Source of the DNA: Acidisoma silvae
GTDB lineage: Bacteria > Pseudomonadota > Alphaproteobacteria > Acetobacterales > Acetobacteraceae
Length of the DNA: 64,000 nt
Reading direction: 5' to 3'
Assembly: GCF_020618775.1 (NCBI RefSeq)
Contig: NZ_JAESVB010000008.1
Coordinates: forward strand, 115,823-179,822
Positions 46,980-57,200 of the stretch are shown here, piece after piece. Under the pieces are notes generated by a model that did no database searches, was not told the origin of the DNA, and saw only the letters and a program-made list of their open reading frames with translations. The translations under genes and the position numbers were made by a program. The stretch's first letter is position 1. The number at the start of each line of letters is the position of its first letter.

Positions 46980-48233
46980 GTGCCACCAGATACCCCAAGA
47001 CCGTCCTGGCTGATCCTGGCCGATGACCTGACCGGTGCCGCCGACAGCGCCATCGCCTTTGTCAGGCACGGCTGGCCTGCGGCCGTCAGCTGGGGCGTCA
47101 ATGCAGGGCCTGAGCCCGTGCAGGCGATCGACGCTGATAGCCGTCGCCTGACCGCTTTGGCGGCCGCCGAGCGGCACCGCAGCTTGCTCCAGGCCCATTA
47201 CGCGCCGGGGCTGCGCCTGTTCAAAAAAATCGACTCCACCTTCCGTGGCCAGCCTGTGGCGGAACTGGCGGCGACCATCCGGTTGCTGCGGGACATGGGC
47301 CAGGGCGCCCTTGCCATCGTGGCACCAGCCTTCCCGGAAACGGGCCGCACCATGGAGGGCGGCGCCATCCATCTTCACGGCCAGCCTTTGGGAAGCACGG
47401 CGCTTTGGGCGCGGGATCACAGCTATCCGACCGCCAACCTCGTCTCGGTTCTCCCTTCGGCTGGGTTATCGGTCATGCATCTCAGTCTGGATGCGCTGCG
47501 TGACGGTGCTCTGGCGCGGCAATTGTCTGACGCTATCGGTACCGGTTTGGATGCCCTGGTCTGTGATGCCGAAACCTCGGCGGATATGGACCTCATCGCG
47601 CAAGCGACTCTGCCGCAGGCGCGGCAGGTCTTCTGGACCGGATCGGGCGGTCTGGCCCTCGCGCTGGCACGCGCGGATAGCAGAACGGCCATACCCGACC
47701 GCATCGACCTCACGGGCGGGATTCTGTTCGTCGTGGGCAGCATAGCCGAGGCATCCCGTGTTGCGGCATCCGTGTTGGCGGCCGATCCGGCGGTTGTCCC
47801 GGTCGAGATCGCGCCCACAAGCTTGCGCGCGGGTTGTGATGATCCGGGCTGGCAGTCGGCCGCTATGCGGATCGCCGCGGGCCTACAGGCCGGTCAGGAC
47901 GTTCTGGTGATGATCGCGCCGGAGGATGACGCCGACCTGTCGCGAGGCGCGGACCTTGCCCATCGGCTCGGAGAGATGCTGCGACCGGCAGCCCCCCATA
48001 TCGGGGCGCTGTTCGCAACCGGCGGTGAGACGGCGTTGGCATTGCTGGATGCGCTGTCGGTGACCGGTATCCGGCTCAGTGACGAGATCGAGCCCGGGGT
48101 TCCGCTTGGCCTGACGCGTGGGGCTTTGACGATCCCGGTTATCACCAAGGCGGGGGCTTTCGGCGATGCCGGCACCCTGCATCGGTGTCTTTTGCATCTG
48201 CGCCGGCTAAGAGCATGGGAGAACGGATTATGA
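46980..48233 (+). CDS. Second DUF1537 acid-sugar kinase (D-threonate or D-erythronate kinase type)
   Basis: Kinase of 417 residues. The substrate domain starts LILADDLTGAADSAIAFVRHG, with FKKIDSTFRGQPVAEL; the nucleotide domain includes GALFATGGETALALLDAL and the C-terminal LTIPVITKAGAFGDAGTLHRCL. Pairing with PdxA2 matches the known DtnK/DenK pathway, in which the tetronate is phosphorylated first and then oxidised. Which stereoisomer is used is not decidable here. It starts with GTG at 46980 after a GGGGA ribosome-binding site; two nearby ATGs are out of frame. The stop overlaps the pdxA2 start. Confidence 0.9.
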   Translation: MPPDTPRPSWLILADDLTGAADSAIAFVRHGWPAAVSWGVNAGPEPVQAIDADSRRLTALAAAERHRSLLQAHYAPGLRLFKKIDSTFRGQPVAELAATIRLLRDMGQGALAIVAPAFPETGRTMEGGAIHLHGQPLGSTALWARDHSYPTANLVSVLPSAGLSVMHLSLDALRDGALARQLSDAIGTGLDALVCDAETSADMDLIAQATLPQARQVFWTGSGGLALALARADSRTAIPDRIDLTGGILFVVGSIAEASRVAASVLAADPAVVPVEIAPTSLRAGCDDPGWQSAAMRIAAGLQAGQDVLVMIAPEDDADLSRGADLAHRLGEMLRPAAPHIGALFATGGETALALLDALSVTGIRLSDEIEPGVPLGLTRGALTIPVITKAGAFGDAGTLHRCLLHLRRLRAWENGL

Positions 48234-49240
48234 GCGGTTCAGCTGAGACCCGGCCTATCGTGGCGATCACCATGGGGGACGCGTCCGGCGTCGGCCCGGA
48301 AGTCATCATGAAGGCGCTGGCGCGCCCCGAAGTGACCGCGATCTGCCGGCCTTTGGTGATCGGTGATGCGGTGCGGCTGCGGGAGGCCGGTGCGATTGTC
48401 CATAGCCATTTGGCAGTGACCGCGCTCGCATCTCCGGCTGCGGCGCGCTACGCGCCCGGCGCGGTCGATTGCATCGACCTTGGCCTTATCCCGGCCGGCC
48501 ATCCCTTCGGAAAACTGTCCGCCATCTCGGGCGAGGGCGCCTATCGCTATATCGAGCGGGCGACGCGATTGGTGGAGGCCGGAGAGGCCGATGCCATCTG
48601 CACCGCGCCGCTCAGCAAGGAAGCGCTGCATGCCGCAGGCCACAAATACCCTGGCCATACCGAATTGCTGGCGGCGCTGACGCAGACGCCGGAAGTGTCG
48701 ATGATGCTGGTATCGCCCAAGCTGCGCGTGATCCATGTCACCACCCATATCGGCCTGATCGACGCGATCCGCATGATAGAGCCCGGTCTGGTGGAGCGTA
48801 CCATCGCACGCGGCCATGCCACCATGGTGAAAGCCGGAATTGCCGATCCGCGTATCGGCGTTTGCGGTATCAATCCGCATGCCGGTGAAAATGGACTGTT
48901 CGGCCAGGGTGAGGAGGCTGACAAGATTATCCCGGCCGTGCTCGCCTGCCAGGCGAAAGGCTGGAAGGTTGTCGGGCCTTTGCCGGCCGATACCTTGTTC
49001 TACCTTGCGGCGCGCGGAGATTATGATCTTGTCGTCGCCATGTATCACGACCAGGGCCATGGCCCGATCAAGGTTCTGGGGCTTGAATCGGGCGTGAATG
49101 TCACGATCGGCCTGCCGGTCGTGCGCACTTCGGTGGACCACGGCACGGCCTTCGATATCGCGGGCAAGGGATTGGCCGATGAAGGATCAATGATCGAGGC
49201 GCTGCGGCAGGCGGTGGACCTCGCCCCTAAGCGGCACTGA
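48230..49240 (+). CDS. pdxA2: 4-phospho-tetronate dehydrogenase (PdxA2)
   Basis: PdxA-family NAD-dependent dehydrogenase of about 336 residues. Motifs are ITMGDASGVGPEVIMKAL, TAPLSKEALHAAG, the metal His in HTELLAAL, CGINPHAGENGLFGQGEE, and YHDQGHGPIKVLG. Housekeeping PdxA acts in pyridoxal phosphate synthesis; the PdxA2 branch oxidises and decarboxylates 4-phospho-D-threonate or D-erythronate to dihydroxyacetone phosphate. The call rests on the adjacent DUF1537 kinase. ATG 48230 overlaps the kinase stop (ATGA). Confidence 0.92.
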   Translation: MSGSAETRPIVAITMGDASGVGPEVIMKALARPEVTAICRPLVIGDAVRLREAGAIVHSHLAVTALASPAAARYAPGAVDCIDLGLIPAGHPFGKLSAISGEGAYRYIERATRLVEAGEADAICTAPLSKEALHAAGHKYPGHTELLAALTQTPEVSMMLVSPKLRVIHVTTHIGLIDAIRMIEPGLVERTIARGHATMVKAGIADPRIGVCGINPHAGENGLFGQGEEADKIIPAVLACQAKGWKVVGPLPADTLFYLAARGDYDLVVAMYHDQGHGPIKVLGLESGVNVTIGLPVVRTSVDHGTAFDIAGKGLADEGSMIEALRQAVDLAPKRH

Positions 49241-49246
49241 CGGGCG

Positions 49247-50014
49247 ATGCGGCGCAGCCGAAGCCGGCGTGAGGCTATTCTTGCCGAAGTGGCCCGGGGG
49301 CAGGCCGATGTCGACCAATTGGCAGTCCAGTTCGGCGTCTCCGCCTCCACCATCCGTCGCGATCTGCAGGCGCTTTCGGCCCAGCATGGGGTGACGCGTA
49401 CCTATGGCGGGGCATTGCTGGGGCCGGCCTTTGTCCAGGACATTGAAACCAGCCTTGTCGCGCGACGCATGATCAATCGCGCGGCAAAAGCGGCCATCGC
49501 GACAGCGGCGCTGGCTGTGCTGCGAGACGGCGAGCGCTTGATTTTGGATGGCGGGTCGACGGTTGGTGCCTTCGGGCAGGTTTTGGGCGAAACGCGCCAT
49601 CTCATCATCACGAATAACATGCCCATGGTGCCCGTACTGGCAGCCAAGCCCAAGATTGAGGTCATGGTCTTGGGCGGGGCCGTACGCGCGATCAGCATGG
49701 CGACCTGTGGTTCGATGGCCGAACAGGCTTTGCGGCAGGTCACGGCGGATCGTTGCTTTATCAGCGCAGATGGTGTTTTGGCCGGGCGTGGTCTGTGCGA
49801 AGCCTCGGCAGAGCAGGCGGCTCTGAAATCCCTGATGATGGAACAGGCAAACGAGATCGTCGTTCTAGCGGACAGTAGCAAGCTGGGCCGGGCCAGCCAG
49901 CCATTCTGGGCGACTTTGGACCGTCCCTGGACCTTGATCACGGATGCAGGCGCGGACGTGGCGCAATGCCGGCTCATGGCGAGCAAGGGTGCAAAGGTAA
50001 TCCGCGCGGAATAG
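49247..50014 (+). CDS. DeoR/GlpR-family repressor of the tetronate kinase operon
   Basis: Regulator of 255 residues. The N-terminal helix-turn-helix is EAILAEVARGQADVDQLAVQFGVSASTIRRDLQAL, followed by a DeoR sensor domain that binds phosphorylated sugars (LILDGGSTVGAFGQ, LIITNNMPMV, VMVLGGAVR, FISADGVLAGRGLCEAS, VLADSSKLGR). It starts six bases after the pdxA2 stop, so it is in the same operon. The paired TTTGCG-N7-CGCAAA repeats upstream of the kinase are the obvious candidate sites. A phosphorylated tetronate would be a logical inducer. Confidence 0.93.
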   Translation: MRRSRSRREAILAEVARGQADVDQLAVQFGVSASTIRRDLQALSAQHGVTRTYGGALLGPAFVQDIETSLVARRMINRAAKAAIATAALAVLRDGERLILDGGSTVGAFGQVLGETRHLIITNNMPMVPVLAAKPKIEVMVLGGAVRAISMATCGSMAEQALRQVTADRCFISADGVLAGRGLCEASAEQAALKSLMMEQANEIVVLADSSKLGRASQPFWATLDRPWTLITDAGADVAQCRLMASKGAKVIRAE

Positions 50015-50164
50015 AACGATGCCGGCGGTCTGGTTTCAGTCGATCCCGGGTGAGTTTTTAACCTGCCAAAACCTGCCAATGCTTCGGCCAGATTGCAAAA
50101 ATGGCCCAGGCTTGCTAGCTCTGAAGGCGTCATTCTTCAGACTAAACATCGCGGCGTCGCTCCC

Positions 50165-51454
50165 ATGGCCGAATTATTTGAGTCAATCACGCCGGCGGGC
50201 GCGCCGCCTCTCGCGGTACAATTGCGTCCCAGGACTCTCGATGAGATCATCGGCCAGGATGCGATCGTCGGGCAAGGATCGATCCTGAGGCGGCGCATCG
50301 CGGCTGGCCGTTTGGGAAGCATCATCCTGTATGGGCCGCCCGGCCTCGGCAAGACGTCCATCGCCAGGGCTATCGGCACGATGCTGGGCAAGTCCTTCAG
50401 GCCGCTCAATGCAACCCGCGCAGGGGTCGCGGATCTGCGAAAGCTTGCCGACGAAGCAAAGATGCGTCCGACGATTATCTTTGTCGACGAGGTACAGAGA
50501 TTTTCCGCGACCCAGGCGGACGATCTTCTGGCACTTTGCGAAGATGGTGTCGTTGATTTCATAGGCGCGACGACGGGCAATCCCTATCATGTGCTGACGC
50601 CGGCTTTGGTATCGCGGTCAACCATTCTCAAACTCGAGCCTCTTTCTCTGGACGATATGACGCGGGTTGTTCAGCGGGGTATCGACCATTTGTCGGCAAG
50701 CGGGATCGATGTCGAAATCGCAGCCGAGAAAATTCGCCGCATTGCGGGCCGGTCCGGTGGTGATGCCCGGCGCGCGCTGACGACCTTGGAAAGCCTTGCC
50801 TTGGGTCATCCCGCCGGTCAGTCAGCCCAGATCACGGATGCGATGATCGACGAGGCCTATGCGGCGGCGCCCGTCAATCATGATCGGTCGGGCGACGCCC
50901 ATTATGACGTCGTTTCCGCATTTGTGAAATCAATGCGCGGGTCGGACCCGGATGCCACGCTCTATTGGCTGGCGCGTCTGATCCATGGCGGCGAAGATCC
51001 GCGCTATATCGCCAGACGCATCATGATCCATGCGTCGGAAGACGTCGGTCTGGCCGATAACACGGCGCTGCAAACGGCAGTTGCCGCCTCGCAGGCCGTC
51101 GAAAAAATCGGCTACCCGGAAGCGAGGATCATCCTGGCCCATGCCGCTTTGCATGTCGCGCGCGCGCCCAAATCGAATTCCGCCTGCCGCGGAATTTCAT
51201 TGGCCCTGGACTTCGTCACCAAGCAGCCACCGGCAGCGGTTCCCCTTTATCTTCGCGACGCACATTACAGTGGCGCGAGCAAGTTGGGGCATGTCGGATA
51301 CCAGTTTCCGCATGACGATCCGCGAGGATGGGTTGATCAGGACTATGCGCCGAACGTCAGCTCCGGCAGCTTCTATCAGAGTGACGCCCGCGACGCCGCG
51401 ACATTTGAAAAGCGCGCGGACGAGTATTGGCGGCGTATAACCCAAAAACCCTAA
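50165..51454 (+). CDS. rarA: Replication-associated recombination protein A (AAA+ ATPase)
   Basis: RarA/MgsA-type ATPase of about 429 residues acting at stalled replication forks. It has the N-terminal PLAVQLRPRTLDEIIGQD, Walker A GPPGLGKTSIA, Walker B IIFVDEVQRFS, sensor GATTGNPYHVLTPALVSRS, and the C-terminal tetramerisation region with APKSNSACRGISLAL, LRDAHYSGASKLGHVGYQFPHDDP. The frame is open earlier, but ATG 50165 opens the family N-terminus (MAELFES). It is a housekeeping gene outside the tetronate unit. Confidence 0.94.
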   Translation: MAELFESITPAGAPPLAVQLRPRTLDEIIGQDAIVGQGSILRRRIAAGRLGSIILYGPPGLGKTSIARAIGTMLGKSFRPLNATRAGVADLRKLADEAKMRPTIIFVDEVQRFSATQADDLLALCEDGVVDFIGATTGNPYHVLTPALVSRSTILKLEPLSLDDMTRVVQRGIDHLSASGIDVEIAAEKIRRIAGRSGGDARRALTTLESLALGHPAGQSAQITDAMIDEAYAAAPVNHDRSGDAHYDVVSAFVKSMRGSDPDATLYWLARLIHGGEDPRYIARRIMIHASEDVGLADNTALQTAVAASQAVEKIGYPEARIILAHAALHVARAPKSNSACRGISLALDFVTKQPPAAVPLYLRDAHYSGASKLGHVGYQFPHDDPRGWVDQDYAPNVSSGSFYQSDARDAATFEKRADEYWRRITQKP

Positions 51455-51514
51455 AATGCTTCCCTAGGCGAAAGTCATCGTCCAAGATAAGGGCGACTAT
51501 AAAAAGAGCGCACA

Positions 51515-52288
51515 ATGCCACGAACGATCATCGATATTTCCATACCGATCGAGAATGACGTTCTGGCCGACCCGCCGACGCAGAAGGTTTCGGTGACCTA
51601 TCATGGGCATGATGAGACGGTCGGCACGATCACGTCTTTTTTTCCGGGTCTGCAACCGCGCGATCTGCCGGACGGCAAGGGCTGGGCGGTCGAGACCCTT
51701 CATATTTCAACCCATAACGGAACGCATGTGGATGCGCCGTGGCACTATCATCCGACCATGGATAATGGGCAGGAGGCGGCAAAAATCGATGAATTGCCGC
51801 TGGAATGGTTTTATCAGCCTGGCGTCAAGCTCGACTTCCGCACTTTCCCGGATGGCTATCTGGTGCAGCCCGCCGACATTGACGTGGAACTTGCGCGGAT
51901 AGGGCATGTTCTTCAGCCCCTGGAGATTGTTCTGATGAATACGCGCGCCGGCAGGCGCTATGGGCAGGACGACTACGTGCACAGCGGATGCGGCTTCGGC
52001 CGTGCGGCAACCCTTCATCTTGTGAGGCAAGGGATAAAGGTCGTCGGAACGGATGGATGGAGTTGGGACGCCCCTTTCATCCATACGGCACGGCGCTTCG
52101 AGGAAACGGGGGACGCTTCGCTGATCTGGGAAGGACACAAGGCCGGAAGAGAGGCGGGCTATTGCCAGATTGAGAAGCTCCACAATCTGGAGCAGCTCCC
52201 AAATGACGGCTTCATGGTCTCCTGCTTTCCGGTAAAGATACGGGCTGCTTCCGCCGGATGGACGCGTGCGGTCGCCATTCTGCCTTGA
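51515..52288 (+). CDS. Cyclase-family (kynurenine-formamidase-like) metal hydrolase
   Basis: Protein of 257 residues of the cyclase family. The N-terminus IIDISIPIENDVLADPP and the metal-binding motif HNGTHVDAPWHYH (His-Asp-His) are present, together with VGTDGWSWDAPF. Family members hydrolyse N-formylkynurenine, lactones or related cyclic amides and esters. No tryptophan-degradation genes adjoin it, so the substrate is open. Upstream RBS-like sequence is AAAAGAG. Confidence 0.88.
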   Translation: MPRTIIDISIPIENDVLADPPTQKVSVTYHGHDETVGTITSFFPGLQPRDLPDGKGWAVETLHISTHNGTHVDAPWHYHPTMDNGQEAAKIDELPLEWFYQPGVKLDFRTFPDGYLVQPADIDVELARIGHVLQPLEIVLMNTRAGRRYGQDDYVHSGCGFGRAATLHLVRQGIKVVGTDGWSWDAPFIHTARRFEETGDASLIWEGHKAGREAGYCQIEKLHNLEQLPNDGFMVSCFPVKIRAASAGWTRAVAILP

Positions 52289-52474
52289 TCCCGGGAAATT
52301 CCGGCACCCTTTTATATGGGCCATTAAGTGGTGCAGCTTATAAGTTTAAGTGGATAATACAGCCTAAAAACTTCGCTCCGATGCTTTTATATGCCATGGC
52401 TGAGGCGTTCCGGATCTGCGCAATACAGCAAGGATTTGGAATGTCATCGACCATGCCAATAACGGAGCAGGATC

Positions 52475-52870
52475 ATGGATATCGTACGAGCGGGCTCAAC
52501 GCCCTCAGCCAAAGGCCCTGCCGACTGGTTTACCGGGACCGTCCGGATTGATCGCCTTTTTACCGTGCCGGAGCCGGGACGGACGAGTGGGGCGCTTGTC
52601 ACCTTCGAGCCCGGTGCGCGGACGGCCTGGCACACGCATCCCTTCGGTCAGACCCTGATTGTGACGGTCGGCTGCGGCCGCGCGCAGCGGGAAGGCGGCC
52701 CGATCAAAGAAATCCGTCCCGGTGACGTCGTCTTTTTTCCGGCGGGAGAGAAGCATTGGCACGGTGCGGGCCCCGAGACAGCCATGAGCCATATCGCGAT
52801 CCAGGAAAGCCTCAATGGCTCACCGGTCGCGTGGATGGACCATGTGACTGACGATCAGTATCAAGGCTGA
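52475..52870 (+). CDS. Cupin, manganese hydroxynitrile-lyase-like
   Basis: Small cupin of 131 residues. The metal ligands His53, His55, Gln59 and His94 (WHTHPFGQT and EKHWHG) coincide in number and spacing with the bacterial (R)-hydroxynitrile lyases of Granulicella and Acidobacterium, and the total length is identical to the Granulicella enzyme. Conserved segments [13 protein letters not shown] and [10 protein letters not shown] support the same subfamily. Those enzymes cleave cyanohydrins in vitro, but their natural role is unknown. It is a single gene with a GGAGCAGGA ribosome-binding site. Confidence 0.88.
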   Translation: MDIVRAGSTPSAKGPADWFTGTVRIDRLFTVPEPGRTSGALVTFEPGARTAWHTHPFGQTLIVTVGCGRAQREGGPIKEIRPGDVVFFPAGEKHWHGAGPETAMSHIAIQESLNGSPVAWMDHVTDDQYQG

Positions 52871-52994
52871 TAGCGCCGCCACAGGCACGAGGGGGGAACT
52901 GCGCCTGTCGTTCCGCCCTCTGCTCGGGCAGATTGGATTGCGGCATAATGTGGCGGTGACCTAGTATTCGCTGACATTATGCAAAGACCGAGCG

Positions 52995-53822
52995 ATGGAC
53001 AACGGCATTCATTTTATTTCCGGCTTGCCACGCTCAGGCAGCACATTGCTGGCGGGGATTTTGCGGCAGAATCCGCGTTATCATGCCGGCATGACCAGCC
53101 CTGTCGGCTCGATCTACACGGCGATGGAAAGCGCCATGAGCCGGCGTAATGAAACGGCTGTTTTCATTACAGAAGAGCAGCGCCGTGCCGTGCTGCGGGG
53201 CCTGTTTTCCAATTTTTATGGCGATCTGCACCAGACGAAGCTGATATTCGATACCAACCGGCTGTGGTGTACGAAACTGCCAGCGCTGGTGCAGCTATTT
53301 CCAGAGGCACGTTTTATATGTTGTGTTCGTGACATTGCCTGGATCATGGACTCGGTCGAACGCCTGATTCGCCGGAATGCCTTTGAACTTTCGGGCATGT
53401 TCGGTTTTGAGGCTGTGGGTACCGTCTATACGCGTGTCAATCGTCTTGCGGCCAGTGATGGACTCGTGGGTTTTGCACTGGATGCTTTGCGTGAGGCTTA
53501 TTACAGCGAGCAGGCATCGAGGTTGATCCTGGTGGAATACAGCGCTCTTACCCAGGCGCCGGCCGACACAATGCGGCTGCTTTACGAGATGCTGGGCGAG
53601 GCACCGTTCGAGCATGACTTCGAAACTGTCGAATATGACGCCGAGGATTTCGACACTGCTCTGGGCACGCGCGGGTTACATACCGTTCGGCGGCGCGTGG
53701 AATGGGTTGATCGTGAGACCGTCTTGCCGCCCGGGCTATTCGCACGTTTTGAGAATGACGCCTTCTGGCGCTTGCCGGATGCCAATTCTCGCGGCGTTTC
53801 AATAATCCGGCTCGCCGGCTAA
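52995..53822 (+). CDS. Sulfotransferase-family protein
   Basis: Protein of 275 residues with the PAPS-binding P-loop HFISGLPRSGSTLLAGILRQNP at the N-terminus and a second conserved segment RFICCVRDIAWIMDSVERLIRRN (3'-phosphate binding). It belongs to the broad sulfotransferase family that includes protein-tyrosine and carbohydrate sulfotransferases. The next gene encodes the giant repetitive protein on the same strand about 450 bp away, so a role in modifying a surface polymer is possible but not shown. Confidence 0.85.
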   Translation: MDNGIHFISGLPRSGSTLLAGILRQNPRYHAGMTSPVGSIYTAMESAMSRRNETAVFITEEQRRAVLRGLFSNFYGDLHQTKLIFDTNRLWCTKLPALVQLFPEARFICCVRDIAWIMDSVERLIRRNAFELSGMFGFEAVGTVYTRVNRLAASDGLVGFALDALREAYYSEQASRLILVEYSALTQAPADTMRLLYEMLGEAPFEHDFETVEYDAEDFDTALGTRGLHTVRRRVEWVDRETVLPPGLFARFENDAFWRLPDANSRGVSIIRLAG

Positions 53823-54275
53823 ACCCGCTATCACCTTTAAGGCGTAATCCCAGCGCCGCGCTGCGTCTTGATGGCAATGTCTGCATCAGATCGGAACATC
53901 GAAGGGCAATCCTGACGGATTCGATGCCAAATGGTTTTCGCATTCATGCGAGGCCAGCGATGGCTGGCGAGAAAAAACCGTAAATACAATGGGCTTATTG
54001 GAAAAATGACCGGCCGCCCAGCATGAATGAGAAATATGACAGATGACTGACTGCTGTTGAGGCACCGTTTTCATTGCACCAGCGCTGCCGGGCAGTCTTA
54101 GCCTTTCTCAGCCGCATTCATTTCATTGAGATAGGACGATGATTTTAGGCGGGTCATCGCATCAACATTTCGTTTTACATGCTCGTAACGGTCCGTTACG
54201 TGTTCTGAAAGCGGAACGGATCCATCCGTCACCTAACAAAATGTAAGCCCGCAACTCCTCTCGGGAGCGAACGCC
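53823..54275. other. Region upstream of the giant repeat gene
   Basis: 453 bases without a clear gene. A 35-codon frame starts at ATG 54139 (TAGGACG ribosome-binding site) and ends at TAA 54244. Adding one A to the AAAA run at 54238-54241 would join it to the giant frame. No signal peptide is encoded in it. Otherwise I see only AT-richer sequence that should hold the giant gene's promoter. Confidence 0.45.
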
Positions 54276-57200
54276 TTGGATGTCAATCAGACAGGTTCGC
54301 CAGGTGGTGCGGGCGCCAGCGGGACGACCGCTGGCGAAGCAGGAAAAGTCGGCCAGCCCGGCGGCGCAGAAACGCTGACAAATACTGGCAACGCGACCGA
54401 TACGTCGGATTCGACGGAGGCAACGGGCGGTGTCGGCGGCGCAGGCGGCAATGGCGGCAGCGGTGCTGGTACCGGCGGCGCTGCCGGTGCCGGCGGCCAG
54501 GGTGGAGCGGCGTCTGCGTCGACGGTCGCGACCCTTGCTGGCAGCCTTAACGTGTCGGCGACGGCCAATGGCGGCACCGGCGGCAGTTCAGGCACGCCTG
54601 GAAACTCCGGCACGGCCAATGCAGGTGCCGGAGCGCAGGCTGGGGTCGGCGGTACCGCGACCGCGACGGCGACGGGCAATGCCACGGGCGCGAACAGTTC
54701 CTTATATAGCACCGCGAATGCGACCGGCGGTGCTGGTGGCGCGGGCTCTGGCGCCGGCCAGACGGGCGGAGCGGGGGGTAGCGCGAGTGGCAGCAGCGCG
54801 ACCGGGACGGGATTCAGCGCCACCGTAAGGGTCTCGCAATCCGGCGGCTCAGGTGGCCGAGGCTATAATAGCGCGGCCGGCGGCGCAGGTGCGGCCAGCG
54901 CATTGACCAATGCCGTCACAGGGTCGACCACGGGTGGCAGCCTCCGTTTGTTTCAGACCGCCACTGGCGGGTCTGGCGGCTACGGCGATGCAACTGGCGG
55001 GGCTGGCGGAACGGCTAGTTCCAATCTGACCTTCGACGATACCGCCAATGCCACGCATGCCAGTTTTCTGTATGGCAGCAGCGCTGCCGATGGCGGAAAT
55101 AGCGGACAGAGCCACATCGGGGCCGGGTCGGCCGGTGGCGCGGCGACGGCGGCAATTGCCCTGACCGGTGCCAATGCCGTCACGGGTGTGACTTATGCCC
55201 GAGGTGGCAACGGTGGCAGCGGTTCGACCAATGGCGGCGCCGGCGGAACGGCAACGGCCAGTGGCACGACCAAGACGACGTCGACGACCCAGGCCGCGCA
55301 GAGTACCGTCAATGTGGTCGGTGGCGCCGGTGGCGGCGGATCAGGCGCCGGCCATGCCGGAGGCGCGGGCGGAGTGGCCAGCGGCACGGCCTCTGCGACT
55401 GGGCACTCCGCCTATGTCACCTTGACGCAAACAGCCGGGTCCGGCGGCCGCGGCGATAATGGCGCTGCCGGCGGTGCCGGTGCGGACAGCAGCCTGAGCA
55501 ATGCGGTGAGCGGATCCACCTCGGGTGGGACGCTTGACCTGACGCAGACGGCCAATGGCGGCACCGGCGGCTATGCCGGTGCAACAAGCACGGGTGGGGC
55601 TGGCGGCTCTGCGGTTTCCGATCTGACCTTCAGTGATACGACGGCTGCCTCGTTCTACGGGGCAAGCACGGCCAATGGCGGTGCGGGTGGCGCCGGTGGG
55701 ACGCCCGGCAAGGCCGGCACGGCTAGCGCAGTCCTCGCCATAACGGGGGCCAGCGCGGTCAACGGCCATGGCTATGCCAGCGGCGGGGCTGGCGGCAACG
55801 GGGTCGGCGCCGCGACCGGAGCCGCCGGTGGGATGGCCGCCAGCACGGTCGCAAGCACAAGCACGACGACGGGCAGTGCCTCGGCCTATGCGCGCGCGAC
55901 CACGCGCGGCGGGTCCGGCGGCAGCGGTGGCAGCACGGGCAATGGCGGGGCCGGCGGCACTGCGACCGGAACCTATGCGACTGCGACCAGCCTCAAAGCG
56001 ACCGGCGGCACCGCCAATGCCAGCGCGGCGGCGACGGGTGGCTCCGGCGGCGGCGGCGTGGGAACCGGCATGGTCGGCGGTGCGGGCGCCGTCGCCAGTA
56101 AAACCGCCGCCACCGCCACCGGCTTCAATGCCAGTGCAACGGTCAACCAGACAGGCGGGTCAGGTGGGCGGGGTTATAGCGGCGCGGCCGGCGGTGCAGG
56201 CGCCGCCAGCACCTTGACCAATGCGGTGACCGGCTCGACGGCCGGGGGCAGCCTGAACCTGTCCCAGACCGCCACTGGCGGGGCGGGCGGCTATGGGGCC
56301 ACGACCGGTGGAGCTGGCGGCATTGCCACGTCTCACTTGACCTTTGACGACACCACCAGCGCAACCCATGCCACGTCGCTGACCGGTGCCAGCGCGGCCA
56401 GTGCCGGTGCGGAGGGTCAAAGCCATATCGGGGCTGGTGGCGCCGGTGTCGCGGCGGCGTCGACGGTTGCGCTGACTGGCGCCAATGCGGTTAACGGATC
56501 GGCCTATGCCCGTGGTGGCAGCGGTGGTGCCGGCGCGACCAATGGCGGCGCCGGCGGAACGGCAACAGCCAGTGGGTCTGCCACAACGACGTCCACCAGC
56601 CAGACAGCGCGAACTACCGTCACTGTGCTGGGTGGCAACGGCGGCGGCGGATCCGGCACGGGACAGACCGCAGGCGCGGGCGGCAGCGCGAGTGGCACAG
56701 CCGTCGCGACGGGCCATTCAGCCTATGCCAGCCTGACGCAAAGGGGTGGGGCCGGCGGTCGCGGCCAAAGCGGTGCCGCTGGGGGCGCCGGCGCGGACAG
56801 CACGCTGACGAACGCGGTGAGCGGATCCAGTACCGGAGGATCGCTCACCCTGTCCCAGACCGCCGATGGCGGCAATGGCGGCTATGGCAATACGGCGGGG
56901 GCCGGCGGTGCGGGCGGAAATGCTGTCTCGAACCTGACCTTCAATGACACAACGGCCAATACCACGACTGCGTCGAACCTGTACGGGGCGGCCAGCGCCA
57001 ATGGCGGAGCCGGGGGCAACGGCACGACGCCCGGCAAGGCTGGCACCGGCGCTGGCTCTGTCACGCTCACAGGCGCGGCAACGGTCAACGGCCACAGCTA
57101 TGCCAGCGGCGGCGCAGGGGGCAGCGGTACTGGCACGGCCGATGGTGCAGCCGGCGGCAACGCGACCGCCACGGTCGCCAGCACGAGCACGACGACCGGC

